Notes: a model not told the origin generated them from the letters alone. A stretch of 17,744 nucleotides of DNA from an uncultured Spirochaetia bacterium (GCA_937960625.1 CALGPD010000241.1:1-17744), one strand, 5' to 3'; shown: positions 1 to 7,922, counted from the first letter of the stretch. Translations and numbers: made by a program.

Positions 1-216
1 AACATACATTGTGGAATTCCGCATATCTTCTTTGCAGTTTTCAATGGCATTGACTTCGGCATGAGGCCTGCCCGTTCTTGATGTTGCACCCTTGGAAATA
101 ATTTTTTGATTTTTAACAATCACCGCGCCCACAGCCGGATTTTCACAGGTTAAGCCTTTTACTTGTAAGGCAAGTTCATAAGCGGTTTTAATAAATTTTT
201 TATTATAATTTTCCAT
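1..216 (-). CDS. ribD: RibD N-terminus, riboflavin biosynthesis deaminase (partial)
   Basis: The first 72 codons are present, starting at the ATG at 216; the rest lies beyond the left window edge. RibD deaminates the pyrimidine intermediate of riboflavin synthesis in the cytoplasm and usually carries a C-terminal reductase domain, which cannot be checked here. Seen directly: NPAVG at residues 26-30 followed by AVIV, then PHAEVNAI at 51-58, the zinc-binding and catalytic His-Ala-Glu of the cytidine-deaminase fold (H52, E54). The frame ends in STMYV, where the family strand leading to the PCxxxGxTPPC zinc cysteines begins. NPxVG plus PHAEVNA favours RibD over the tRNA adenosine deaminase TadA. 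A weak purine-rich ribosome site (AAAGAAG) lies just upstream, and a promoter sits at 252-280. No neighbouring rib gene is visible. Confidence 0.85.
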   Translation of the reverse strand, partial: MENYNKKFIKTAYELALQVKGLTCENPAVGAVIVKNQKIISKGATSRTGRPHAEVNAIENCKEDMRNSTMYV

Positions 217-251
217 ACTTCTTTACATATTGTACTTTATTGATAACAATG

Positions 252-280
252 ATTATAAATCAATATTAAATTTCTTTCAA
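252..280 (-). promoter_or_regulatory. Sigma-70-type promoter of ribD
   Basis: On the minus strand TTGAAA (280-275), a 17-base spacer and a perfect TATAAT (257-252). The expected transcript start is near 245, giving a leader of about 29 bases that carries the weak AAAGAAG ribosome site. The leader is too short for an FMN riboswitch, and none is seen. Confidence 0.7.
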
Positions 281-489
281 ACAAAATATATTACAAAAAA
301 ATGCAGAATAAACAAAATATATTGACAAAATATTATTTTTTCTTAAATTTTTATTTATAAGAATGTTAATTTTTGTAAAAATCATTAATTAAATAGCTAA
401 AAAAATGAACACAAAATTTTACATATACTTTACTTTTAAGATAAAAATTATACAGTTTTAGTTAAAAAATAAAATTAAAATTTTGTTAA

Positions 490-503
490 AATTGTTAACA
501 ATT
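490..503. promoter_or_regulatory. Perfect 14-base palindrome, possible operator
   Basis: AATTGTTAACAATT is a perfect dyad. It ends 33 bases before the -35 box of the HTH gene promoter. Its position would suit binding by a dimeric regulator, possibly the HTH protein itself. In DNA this rich in A/T such a palindrome could also arise by chance. Confidence 0.3.
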
Positions 504-536
504 GTGTAATAATATGTCATTTTTTCCAAAATTATG

Positions 537-565
537 TTGACTGGAAAAAACGTATAAATTATAAT
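537..565 (+). promoter_or_regulatory. Consensus sigma-70 promoter of the HTH gene
   Basis: TTGACT (537-542), a 17-base spacer and TATAAT (560-565) differ from consensus at one base. The expected transcript start is near 572, giving a leader of about 58 bases with a strong ribosome site. The bases TTGACTGGAA also begin the mfd promoter. Confidence 0.8.
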
Positions 566-629
566 AGATATTGTCAATAAATGTTATTTCTAACAGTTTA
601 TTGAAAAAATATAGGGAAGAGGTTATATT

Positions 630-803
630 ATGCCAGATATTTTAACCATCAAACAAGTTTCTGAATTTCTTCAAGTAAATGAAAGGACAATTTATAAATT
701 AGCAAAGTCCGGAGATATTCCTTCTTTTAAAGTTGGGGGACAGTGGCGGTTTAAAAAAGAAGACATTAATACTTGGATTGAAGAAAAAAAAGTTACTGTT
801 TAA
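630..803 (+). CDS. Small excisionase-family helix-turn-helix protein
   Basis: A 57-residue protein consisting almost wholly of one winged helix-turn-helix domain of the HTH_17/excisionase (MerR-like) type. Seen directly: the opening LTIKQVSEFLQVNERTIYKL (5-24), then GDIPSFKVGGQWRF (28-41) and KEDINTWI (43-50), the three blocks typical of this fold. The ATG at 630 has a strong ribosome site (GGGAAGAGG, 614-622), and a near-consensus promoter lies at 537-565. No integrase, transposase or attachment site is nearby, so a chromosomal DNA-binding protein or regulator is likelier than a phage excisionase. The gene converges on mfd with only 17 bases between the stop codons. Its target is unknown; autoregulation through the palindrome at 490-503 is possible but is inference. 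Confidence 0.85.
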   Translation: MPDILTIKQVSEFLQVNERTIYKLAKSGDIPSFKVGGQWRFKKEDINTWIEEKKVTV

Positions 804-822
804 AAAAATTGAAAGCGCAATT
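802..822 (-). terminator. Possible weak terminator of mfd
   Basis: Reading the minus strand, a five-pair stem AATTG/CAATT (822-818 with 811-807) with a six-base loop is followed by a run of T that continues into the end of the convergent HTH gene. It starts inside the mfd stop codon. The stem is short and weak, so this is tentative. Confidence 0.3.
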
Positions 823-3800
823 ATTGGACGTTATTGATAATTCTAAGCAATTCTTGTAAAAAATTTAATTTTTTATCAAGACTGTGGTCGACAGCTATTT
901 GCATTTCAAGGGTATTAGGTTTTCGCGGATTAAGTGATAATTTTTTATCTTTTTTAACCAGTTCTAATAATTGCGTTACATCAACTTTGTTATCCTGAGC
1001 AAACTCTATTAATATCTTATCATCTATCTCAATAATACTGGCAACGCGTAATTTTTTAGCTTCCACCTTCAAATATGAAAATCTTAACAATGTGTTTACA
1101 ATTGGCGGATATTCCCCAAAACGGTCTACAAGTTCTTTCTTAATTATTTCCACATCATCATTGCTCACACAGCCAACTATACGCTTGTAAATTTCAAACT
1201 TTTGTTTTTCATCAGGTATATAATCATCAGGTATGTATCCGTCATAACGTAAATCAACAAATGTTTCAAGAGCATCATAAGTTTCCTCACCGCCAAGAAT
1301 AGAATCAACCGTTTCCTTAAGCAGTTTGCAGTATAGCTCAAAACCAACAGATGCTATATCTCCGCTCTGCTCAGGGCCTAAAATATTACCCGCGCCGCGG
1401 ATTTCTAAATCCCTCATTGCAATTTTAAAGCCGCTGCCTAAATCTGAAAACTCACGGATAGCTGCAAGGCGTTTTTGGGCAATTTCTGTTAAGGCAATGT
1501 CTTCAGGATAAAAAAGATAGCAATATGCTTTTTTCTTTGAACGCCCCACCCTTCCCCTTAGCTGATACATTTGTGACAATCCCAATTTATCAGCACGGTC
1601 AATTAGTATGGTATTTGCATTAGGAATGTCAAGCCCGGATTCAATTATAGTTGTACAGACGAGAATATGATATTTTTTAGAAATAAAATTGTGCATTACT
1701 TCTTCCAATTCCCGTTCTTCCATCCTGCCATGCGCAATACCGATATCCAACCGTGGAAATAGTTTTTGTAAAAAAGAAGCGAAACCTTCGATTGTTTTTA
1801 CGCGGTTATGAACGAAAAAGACCTGGCCGTCCCTTTTTATTTCCCGGTTTATTGCGTCCCTAATCATGTTTTCATTAAACTCCATAATATACGTATCAAT
1901 AGGCAAACGGTTTTCCGGAGCTGTATTTATTATTGAAAAGTCCCTAATATTGGTTAAGGACATATGCAAAGTTCTTGGAATAGGCGTTGCGCTTAAAGAA
2001 ATTACATCCACCATGGCCCTGAATTTTTTCAATTTTTCCTTATGCTTTACACCGAATTTTTGCTCTTCATCAATTACAATAAGGCCAAGGTTTTTAAACT
2101 CAATTTTGTCAGATAATAATTTATGCGTTCCGATTACAATATCAACTCCGCCTTTTTTTATACCCTGCTCAGCAGCACTTATTTGTTTAGTAGTACAAAA
2201 CCTTGACAGCATTTTAATATCAACGGGAAAAGCATTAAACCTTTCAATGAAAGTTTCAAAGTGCTGCTCTGCTAAAATTGTTGTGGGAACCAAAACTGCA
2301 ACCTGATAACCGCTCATAACAGCCTTAAAACACGCTCTCATTGCCACTTCTGTTTTTCCATACCCCACATCACCGCAAATAAGCCTGTCCATGCAGCGCG
2401 GAGTTTCCATGTCCTTTTTTACCTGCTCAATCGCCGCGAGCTGGTCTGGAGTCTCTTCATATTCAAAAGAAGTTTCAAATTCCATCTGCCATTCAGTATC
2501 CTGGCTGCTTACAATACCCTTGTTTTCAAGCCGGGCTTTATAAAGATTAGCAAGTTCACCCGCCATTTGTTCAAGAGATTTTTTAACTTTTTCGCGGGTT
2601 TTTTCCCATGATTTACTTCCAAGCCTGTCAAGCTTGGGAGTTTTTCCGCTTCCGCCGATATATTTTTGAACAAGGTTCATCTGCTCAATAGGTATGTATA
2701 ACTTTTCATCATCAGCGTAAATTAATTTTATGTAATCTTTTTCTTTATTGTGCGCTTTTATTCTTTCAATTCCAAAAAATTTACCAATTCCATAATTCAC
2801 GTGTACAACGTAATCTCCTTTGGAAAGTTCAAGAAAACTTTCAATCGGTGAAGAGTTGACTTTGTGGATTTTCTTAAAAAAGCTTCTTTTTCTTCCGAAA
2901 ATTTCCCGGTCCAAGGCAACGTATATATTCATATCGTAGAAAATAAAACCAGTTGAAATTGACCCCGTTGTAAGAATAATATTCTCTTTTGATAAATCTT
3001 TGCCCTTCTGCACTCCTTTATTGGTAACAACATCACCGGCAACTGCCGGGTTTAAATCAGGCTTCAATATTTCTATAAACCGCTTTAACTGCCCTTCATA
3101 CGCAGCAAAAATCATGAATTTAAAACCCGCATTTACTCTTTCATTTATAAAACCGGGTAAACGCGATATTCCATCCTTAAAACCTTCCGGCGTGCCGGTT
3201 TTAAACGTTATAACATTATCACCGTCAAAATGAGTTAAAAAATATAATTCAAGTGTTTTTCGTTCATATAATTTCTGATCAAGCTGTTGAAAAAGCTCAT
3301 CCGGCCCGGGTTTGACCTGATGTTTTTTATGGCTTGCGTTAAAAATCTCATTAGCTTCATAATGTAATCTTTTCTCTGCTTTAATTATTCTGTCTTTTTC
3401 GTTAAAAACAACAACCGCATCTTTTAAATAATCAAAAAGAGTAAAAGGCTCATAAAACAATGGAATTAAATGTTCAATACCGTTAAAATAAATTTGATTT
3501 TCAAGATATTCTTCTATTTCCTTTTTCTCCGGAGTATCAGGGAAACGCTCTTCTAAAATAGATAACGCGTTAATTATATTATCCTGTTCAAAAATGATTT
3601 CCCTTTGAGGAAGTAAATCTATACTATCTATTTCACCCACTGTTCTTTGAGTTATAGCATCAAAGCGGCGCATTTTTTCAATTGTATCTCCGAAAAAATC
3701 AATACGTACAGGATTTTCAAGAGATGAGGGAAAAATGTCAACTATATCACCCTTTACCGAAAATTCGCCGCTGCCTTCAACCATTGGTGTACGTTTATAC

Positions 3801-4288
3801 CCTAAATGAACAAACTGTTCAAGTAAAAGCTCATAAGGCACATCATCTCCGCGCACAAGTTCTACATGTTGCTTTTTAAAATCCTCTGCTGGAATAATGT
3901 TTTGAACCGCGGCCTGAACACTCGTTACAATTATCAAGCGTTTGGCGGAGAGAATACGGTTTAATACCATTACCCTGTGGTGAATTGCATCAGAAAACGG
4001 TGAAATCCGTTCATAAGGGAGCATATCCCATGCTGGAAAAATTTCAATAAGTGTATCAGGAAAAAAATACGTTAAATCCTGATAAAACTCCTCTGCTTCT
4101 CTCGAGGTTGAGGTAAGCACAAGCATAGATTTATCAAGGCTTCTAAACAGATTGCCTAATACAACGCATTTTGACGTTCCGTATAATCCCTGCGCAACGG
4201 ATTTTCCGTTGTTTTTAACGGACTTTTCCAAATTCTGAAAATTTCCCGAAGATTTAATTTTGGAGTTTATAACAGCGTGTATAGACAT
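821..4288 (-). CDS. mfd: Transcription-repair coupling factor Mfd
   Basis: A 1155-residue Mfd of normal family length. It removes RNA polymerase stalled at DNA lesions and recruits UvrA for nucleotide excision repair. Domains in order: a UvrB-like N-terminal module with LPYERISPFSD near residue 90; the RNA-polymerase-interacting CarD-like domain from about 485 to 585 (GDYVVHVNYGIGKFFGIE); a RecG-type translocase with Walker A GDVGYGKT at 639-646 and DEEQ at 740-743, followed by SLSATPIPRTL; the second helicase lobe with TTIIESGLDIPNANT and QLRGRVGRS; and a C-terminal TRCF domain from about 1010. No break or missing motif is seen. The ATG at 4288 has no Shine-Dalgarno sequence, and the promoter immediately upstream predicts transcription starting on this ATG. 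The next in-frame ATG is codon 55, inside the conserved region, so 4288 is kept. Confidence 0.97.
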   Translation of the reverse strand: MSIHAVINSKIKSSGNFQNLEKSVKNNGKSVAQGLYGTSKCVVLGNLFRSLDKSMLVLTSTSREAEEFYQDLTYFFPDTLIEIFPAWDMLPYERISPFSDAIHHRVMVLNRILSAKRLIIVTSVQAAVQNIIPAEDFKKQHVELVRGDDVPYELLLEQFVHLGYKRTPMVEGSGEFSVKGDIVDIFPSSLENPVRIDFFGDTIEKMRRFDAITQRTVGEIDSIDLLPQREIIFEQDNIINALSILEERFPDTPEKKEIEEYLENQIYFNGIEHLIPLFYEPFTLFDYLKDAVVVFNEKDRIIKAEKRLHYEANEIFNASHKKHQVKPGPDELFQQLDQKLYERKTLELYFLTHFDGDNVITFKTGTPEGFKDGISRLPGFINERVNAGFKFMIFAAYEGQLKRFIEILKPDLNPAVAGDVVTNKGVQKGKDLSKENIILTTGSISTGFIFYDMNIYVALDREIFGRKRSFFKKIHKVNSSPIESFLELSKGDYVVHVNYGIGKFFGIERIKAHNKEKDYIKLIYADDEKLYIPIEQMNLVQKYIGGSGKTPKLDRLGSKSWEKTREKVKKSLEQMAGELANLYKARLENKGIVSSQDTEWQMEFETSFEYEETPDQLAAIEQVKKDMETPRCMDRLICGDVGYGKTEVAMRACFKAVMSGYQVAVLVPTTILAEQHFETFIERFNAFPVDIKMLSRFCTTKQISAAEQGIKKGGVDIVIGTHKLLSDKIEFKNLGLIVIDEEQKFGVKHKEKLKKFRAMVDVISLSATPIPRTLHMSLTNIRDFSIINTAPENRLPIDTYIMEFNENMIRDAINREIKRDGQVFFVHNRVKTIEGFASFLQKLFPRLDIGIAHGRMEERELEEVMHNFISKKYHILVCTTIIESGLDIPNANTILIDRADKLGLSQMYQLRGRVGRSKKKAYCYLFYPEDIALTEIAQKRLAAIREFSDLGSGFKIAMRDLEIRGAGNILGPEQSGDIASVGFELYCKLLKETVDSILGGEETYDALETFVDLRYDGYIPDDYIPDEKQKFEIYKRIVGCVSNDDVEIIKKELVDRFGEYPPIVNTLLRFSYLKVEAKKLRVASIIEIDDKILIEFAQDNKVDVTQLLELVKKDKKLSLNPRKPNTLEMQIAVDHSLDKKLNFLQELLRIINNVQ

Positions 4289-4294
4289 CTAGTA

Positions 4295-4323
4295 ATTATA
4301 GTAAGCTTTAATATTCCAGTCAA
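4295..4323 (-). promoter_or_regulatory. Consensus promoter of mfd, probably leaderless
   Basis: On the minus strand TTGACT (4323-4318), a 17-base spacer and TATAAT (4300-4295). Six bases separate the -10 box from the mfd ATG, so the usual initiation point (seven bases after the -10 box) falls on the A of the start codon. No ribosome site is present in this gap. Confidence 0.75.
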
Positions 4324-4351
4324 CATTAAGTTAAAATCAATTTTCTTTGGT

Positions 4352-4373
4352 TAAGTATACCCATGAATACTTA
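4352..4373. promoter_or_regulatory. Inverted repeat upstream of the mfd promoter
   Basis: TAAGTAT and ATACTTA form a perfect seven-pair dyad around an eight-base centre, 28 bases upstream of the mfd -35 box. It could be an operator or a chance AT-rich dyad. The rest of 4289-4521 shows a short TTCGCG/CGCGAA hairpin at about 4479-4500, just downstream of the 562-residue gene, but without a T-run it is not a convincing terminator. Confidence 0.25.
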
Positions 4374-4521
4374 TCTAGATGCAGCATATTTAATTAGTAA
4401 ACTTTTACTTTAAACAAGAACACTTGCTTAAAGCCTGATTTATCTTGCGTTCATACGCGTTTATATTGTGGTTTGAATTTTCGCGTGACTTAAAGCGCGA
4501 ATAAACTTTTTAAAATGATAA

Positions 4522-6210
4522 TTATTTCTTTTCTTCTTTGGGATTTTCTGTTGTTTCATTAATAATAAATTTAATTAAAGCGTAAATCGCCTGCATGTCA
4601 TTATATGCACGCACAACTTTTTCAATTAAATCCCTGTTATCCGCAGGTGAACCACCGATTGTTTTTATGTTCGTTATAATATCCTGTGAAGAACTTTTAT
4701 ATTCCTGAACAATTGTTCTAAAGCATTGAAGCATGGTTTCAAAAGAATTTAAGGATTTATTTAATATCATTAACGCGCCGCCGTTTATCTCTTCAACTTC
4801 TTTGTTCACCATAACGAGAAGTTTTTGTTCACGCATTACATTAGGGAGCAGGCTTTTTATTCTTCCCCAAATTTTCTCGCTGCCTATATAATCCACATCA
4901 AAGCTCTGGATTTCCTGCATTAAATCGTTTGAATCCAGAAAAGCCACGGAAAGTTTTTGGTTAAACTTTTTATCTAAAAAATTTCCTTCAATTAAAAATT
5001 TATTGGAAACATCCATTATATAATGATTATACGTTTCCTTTAAAAACATTTTTAAATAATTAAGCGGCTCAACGTATTGAAAAGATGCAACGCCTTTTTT
5101 ATATAGAATATCACTTTTTTCTTTGGTATAATTAGCCAGAGTTTCAAAATCTTTTGTGCCGAAAAGTTTTTTTAGAATAGCGTTAATTTTTTCACCTTTT
5201 ACTTTGTTTACAAAATTTTCTCTAACATCTCTAATATTATCTGATAATTCTGTAAAAAACTCTTGAACAACATTATGAACAGTAAAATTATAAACAGGAC
5301 GGAAAAACGGATTCTCCTCAACTATTTTTATTAATAGGGTTAAATAATCTTCGGAAACTATCTGGCGCAAAAGTTTTTGAAACGATTTAACATCATCATC
5401 GCTAATTATAGTTGTGCCGAGCATCTGGCCGTAAATTTTAAAGGCATTAGTAAAGTTTAAATTTATATTTATCGAATATAAAACAAAACAGAGATTTTTC
5501 AGTTCTTCTAAAACGCGTTTGCCGTCAATATCCTTAAAAACGGGCTTTTTATCAAGAACGCCTTCTTTTAACTCAGGCGCGAACTTTTTAAGCAAGGGAT
5601 ATAAATCAAAACGTAAAAGGTCGCCAATCGCGTGCATAATGCTATAATTTAGATTTGTTCCCTTAACAATCTCTTTATCCATGCTTTGCTGTAATTTTTT
5701 ATAATTCTCATTTATATGCTTAGTGGATTTCTTAATACCGAATTGGTTTATTAAATTTTTTACTCCCTCTTCGGTTAAAGTCATGTATAATTCGCGCTGA
5801 TTGTCATTAAAAGTACTTGTTACAAAGTATTCTTTAATCTTTTTCTGAGCTTCCTTTTTATTATGCATGGTGATTAAATTGCTTAATGGGAAAATATATC
5901 TGTATAATTCAAATAATAGCTTGCCGAATTTTTTTGTTATTCTTTCGGTGCGGGTATTAAAAATAACAATAGACATACTTTTAACCTGATTATGAATCTC
6001 CCGTAATAAAAGATATTTTTCATAAGCAGGGTCGGAAATTCCAAGAACTTTTACTTTTAAAAAACCGATTAATGTACCGAAAAAACCGGGCTTTTCAATT
6101 TTTTGAAACTCATCGGTATGCGGTATTTCCTTTTTCTCTTCAACCTCAAATTCTTCATCAAGCTTTAGGGATTTTATATCTTCAGTGTGATTATCTATAT
6201 CCAAATACAC
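4522..6210 (-). CDS. Large soluble protein of unknown function
   Basis: A 562-residue protein that I do not recognise with confidence. It may belong to a spirochaete protein family of unknown function (DUF5312-like), but this is from weak memory. It has no signal peptide, no membrane helix and no enzymatic motif. The first 35 residues are acidic (repeated E/D with EVEEKKE), and residues 40-560 read as a mainly helical, Lys/Glu/Asn-rich protein with hydrophobic spacing like a helical-repeat or scaffold protein. The C-terminus ends in a charged NPKEEKK tail. The frame opens at GTG 6210, but the GAGGTG overlapping that codon would be a well-placed ribosome site for a TTG two codons later (6204), so the protein may be 560 residues. 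It is divergent from the PHP gene and upstream of mfd on the same strand, separated from it by 233 bases and by mfd's own promoter. Confidence 0.8.
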   Translation of the reverse strand: MYLDIDNHTEDIKSLKLDEEFEVEEKKEIPHTDEFQKIEKPGFFGTLIGFLKVKVLGISDPAYEKYLLLREIHNQVKSMSIVIFNTRTERITKKFGKLLFELYRYIFPLSNLITMHNKKEAQKKIKEYFVTSTFNDNQRELYMTLTEEGVKNLINQFGIKKSTKHINENYKKLQQSMDKEIVKGTNLNYSIMHAIGDLLRFDLYPLLKKFAPELKEGVLDKKPVFKDIDGKRVLEELKNLCFVLYSININLNFTNAFKIYGQMLGTTIISDDDVKSFQKLLRQIVSEDYLTLLIKIVEENPFFRPVYNFTVHNVVQEFFTELSDNIRDVRENFVNKVKGEKINAILKKLFGTKDFETLANYTKEKSDILYKKGVASFQYVEPLNYLKMFLKETYNHYIMDVSNKFLIEGNFLDKKFNQKLSVAFLDSNDLMQEIQSFDVDYIGSEKIWGRIKSLLPNVMREQKLLVMVNKEVEEINGGALMILNKSLNSFETMLQCFRTIVQEYKSSSQDIITNIKTIGGSPADNRDLIEKVVRAYNDMQAIYALIKFIINETTENPKEEKK

Positions 6211-6213
6211 CTC
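6202..6213 (-). promoter_or_regulatory. Ribosome site that favours a TTG start
   Basis: On the minus strand GAGG at 6213-6210 lies five bases before TTG at 6204-6202. The alternative GTG at 6210-6208 would use the last G of that same motif and has no ribosome site of its own. This supports initiation at 6204. Confidence 0.45.
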
Positions 6214-6238
6214 GAAATTTGAAATGTTATTAAAAAAT

Positions 6239-6267
6239 ATTATACTAAAATATACTTGACTTTTAAA
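6239..6267 (-). promoter_or_regulatory. Likely promoter of the 562-residue protein gene
   Basis: A perfect TATAAT (6244-6239) on the minus strand with a weak -35 (TTTAAA, 6267-6262) at a 17-base spacing. The expected transcript start near 6232 gives a leader of about 22-28 bases. Confidence 0.5.
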
Positions 6268-6290
6268 TAAAAATAAAAAAAATTATACAT

Positions 6291-7124
6291 ATGTCAATAG
6301 ATTTACACATTCATAGCAATTTTTCAGACGGTATTTATAAACCGGAAAAAATCACAGAATTAGCTTTTAAAAATAAATTAAAAGCATTCTCTCTTACCGA
6401 CCATGATACTATAGCAGGATTAAAATGTGCAAAAAATAAAGCACTTGAGCTTAACATCGAGTTCGTTCCCGGAGTTGAAATTAGCGCGAAATGGCAGCAT
6501 GGCATGCTGCATGTTCTGGGTTATTATATAAACCCTGAAAGCGAAATTTTAATAAACGGTTTAGCTGAAATGAGAAAAAAAAGACAGAAGAGAAATCCTA
6601 AAATCATCCGCAAACTGAATGAATTGGGAATAAAAATTACTCTGGATGAAGTTAAACAAAACTCGAACGGCGGGGTTACGGGAAGGCCGGATATTGCAAG
6701 AGCACTTGTTAAAAAAAGATACGCGGAAAACATTAGGCATGCTTTTTCATTATATCTGGACAAAGGGAAAAGCGCTTATGTTGAAAAAGAAAAAATGCTT
6801 CCGGAGCAGGCATGTGAAATTATAAATAAAAGCAATGGAATCGCAGTAATTGCGCATCCTTTTACTCTAGGGCTTGAGGGGCAGGAATTATTCAATGCTG
6901 TAAAAAAATTAAAACAAGCCGGTTTCATGGGCATTGAGGCAATTTATCCTGAACTGAAAATTGAACAAAAAAATTTTTTTATTGATATTGCTAAACAACT
7001 TGATATGTTTATCACAGGCGGATCGGATTTTCATGATAGGGAAAAACCAGAAATCTATCCGGGATGTGTTAAAGTGGATTATAATTATTTAAAACAGATA
7101 AAAAACTTTCTAGACGTGGAGTAA
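6291..7124 (+). CDS. PHP-domain phosphoesterase (TrpH/YciV-like)
   Basis: A 277-residue PHP-superfamily metal-dependent phosphoesterase. All nine expected metal ligands are visible: H6 and H8 (HIHSNFSDG), D13, H38 (LTDHDT), E63 (GVEIS), H74 (MLHVLGY), H189 (IAHP), and D246 and H248 (GSDFH). The inserted segment around 95-170 with GGVTGRPDIARALV is typical of the TrpH/YciV branch, whose characterised members are 3',5'-nucleotide bisphosphate phosphatases or 5'-to-3' exonucleases acting on short RNA. The exact substrate cannot be read from the sequence. The start must be close to 6291 because the first metal motif begins at residue 6, yet no Shine-Dalgarno sequence precedes it. The stop is three bases before proC, whose ribosome site lies in the last codons of this gene, so the two are probably co-translated. 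Confidence 0.9.
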   Translation: MSIDLHIHSNFSDGIYKPEKITELAFKNKLKAFSLTDHDTIAGLKCAKNKALELNIEFVPGVEISAKWQHGMLHVLGYYINPESEILINGLAEMRKKRQKRNPKIIRKLNELGIKITLDEVKQNSNGGVTGRPDIARALVKKRYAENIRHAFSLYLDKGKSAYVEKEKMLPEQACEIINKSNGIAVIAHPFTLGLEGQELFNAVKKLKQAGFMGIEAIYPELKIEQKNFFIDIAKQLDMFITGGSDFHDREKPEIYPGCVKVDYNYLKQIKNFLDVE

Positions 7125-7127
7125 ATT

Positions 7128-7919
7128 ATGAAACTCGCTGTACTTGGATGCGGAAATATGGCTTCTTCAATTATTGGAGGTGCAGTACAAAATGATTTTA
7201 TAAAAGGTAAGGACATATATTTATTTGATATTGATCCGGAAAAAACGAAAACCCTTGCAAACGAATATTCATGTAATATTTGTTCTAATTATGCTGATAC
7301 ATTAAAAAATTCAGATGCTGTTTTGATTGCTGTAAAGCCGAATAATGTTAAACAATTATTAGCAGAAATTAAGGACAAAACTGCAGATAAACTGATTATT
7401 TCAATCTGCGCAGGGGTTAGTATTGAAGATATTTCGAAAAATGTAAATATAGGAGCTCTCATAGCAAGAGTAATGCCTAATACACCAGCGTTAGTAGGAG
7501 AAGGCGTTGCCGGAATATGTTTTAATGAAAATGTAAATGAAACGCAAAAATCTTTTGTTATTTCATTATTTGAGGCAGTTGGGATGGTTTTTGAGTTACC
7601 GGAAAAACTCATTGATACAGTAACGGGTTTAGCAGGCTCAGGCCCGGCTTTTGTTTTTATGGCTATTGATGCTATGGCGGATGCCGGTGTGCTAGAAGGC
7701 TTGTCCCGGCAGGATGCAATAAAAATGGCAGCGCAAACTTTTCTCGGCGCAGCGAAACTCGTTGTCTCTTCCGGAAAGCACCCGGCTGTTTTAAAGGATA
7801 ATGTTTGTTCTCCGGGCGGCACAACCATTGAGGGTGTAATGTCGTTAGAAAAATCCGGATTTAAATTTAGTATTATAGATGCAGTTAGGGCTGCAATTAT
7901 TAAATCAAGAAAAATGTAA
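7128..7919 (+). CDS. proC: Pyrroline-5-carboxylate reductase
   Basis: A 263-residue ProC, the NAD(P)H-dependent last enzyme of proline synthesis, of normal length. Visible motifs are the N-terminal dinucleotide-binding GCGNMASSIIGG (7-18), AVKP (68-71), RVMPNTPALVGEG (114-126), TGLAGSGPAFVF (166-177) and the substrate-site segment KDNVCSPGGTT (223-233). The ATG at 7128 is preceded by GGAG (7118-7121) at six bases, within the last codons of the PHP gene, so expression is probably coupled to it. The FecR-domain gene follows 16 bases later with its own strong ribosome site. The gene context gives no clue beyond a shared transcript. Confidence 0.96.
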   Translation: MKLAVLGCGNMASSIIGGAVQNDFIKGKDIYLFDIDPEKTKTLANEYSCNICSNYADTLKNSDAVLIAVKPNNVKQLLAEIKDKTADKLIISICAGVSIEDISKNVNIGALIARVMPNTPALVGEGVAGICFNENVNETQKSFVISLFEAVGMVFELPEKLIDTVTGLAGSGPAFVFMAIDAMADAGVLEGLSRQDAIKMAAQTFLGAAKLVVSSGKHPAVLKDNVCSPGGTTIEGVMSLEKSGFKFSIIDAVRAAIIKSRKM

Positions 7920-7922
7920 TTT

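Larger units (their letters stand above)
217..629. other. AT-rich intergenic region between ribD and the HTH gene
   Basis: This 413-base spacer has no credible coding frame. It carries the two divergent promoters listed separately and a perfect 14-base palindrome at 490-503. The stretch from about 285 to 500 is almost pure A/T with several short direct repeats of AAAATT/GTTAAA type. It may be an UP-element-like or bent-DNA region, but nothing else recognisable is present. Confidence 0.6.

Noticed and set aside
217..251. An FMN riboswitch before ribD
   Set aside because: The predicted leader is about 29 bases; the conserved FMN-aptamer segments are not present.
1866..2306. A 146-codon open frame on the plus strand
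   Set aside because: It is antisense to the helicase core of mfd and has no ribosome site or recognisable features.
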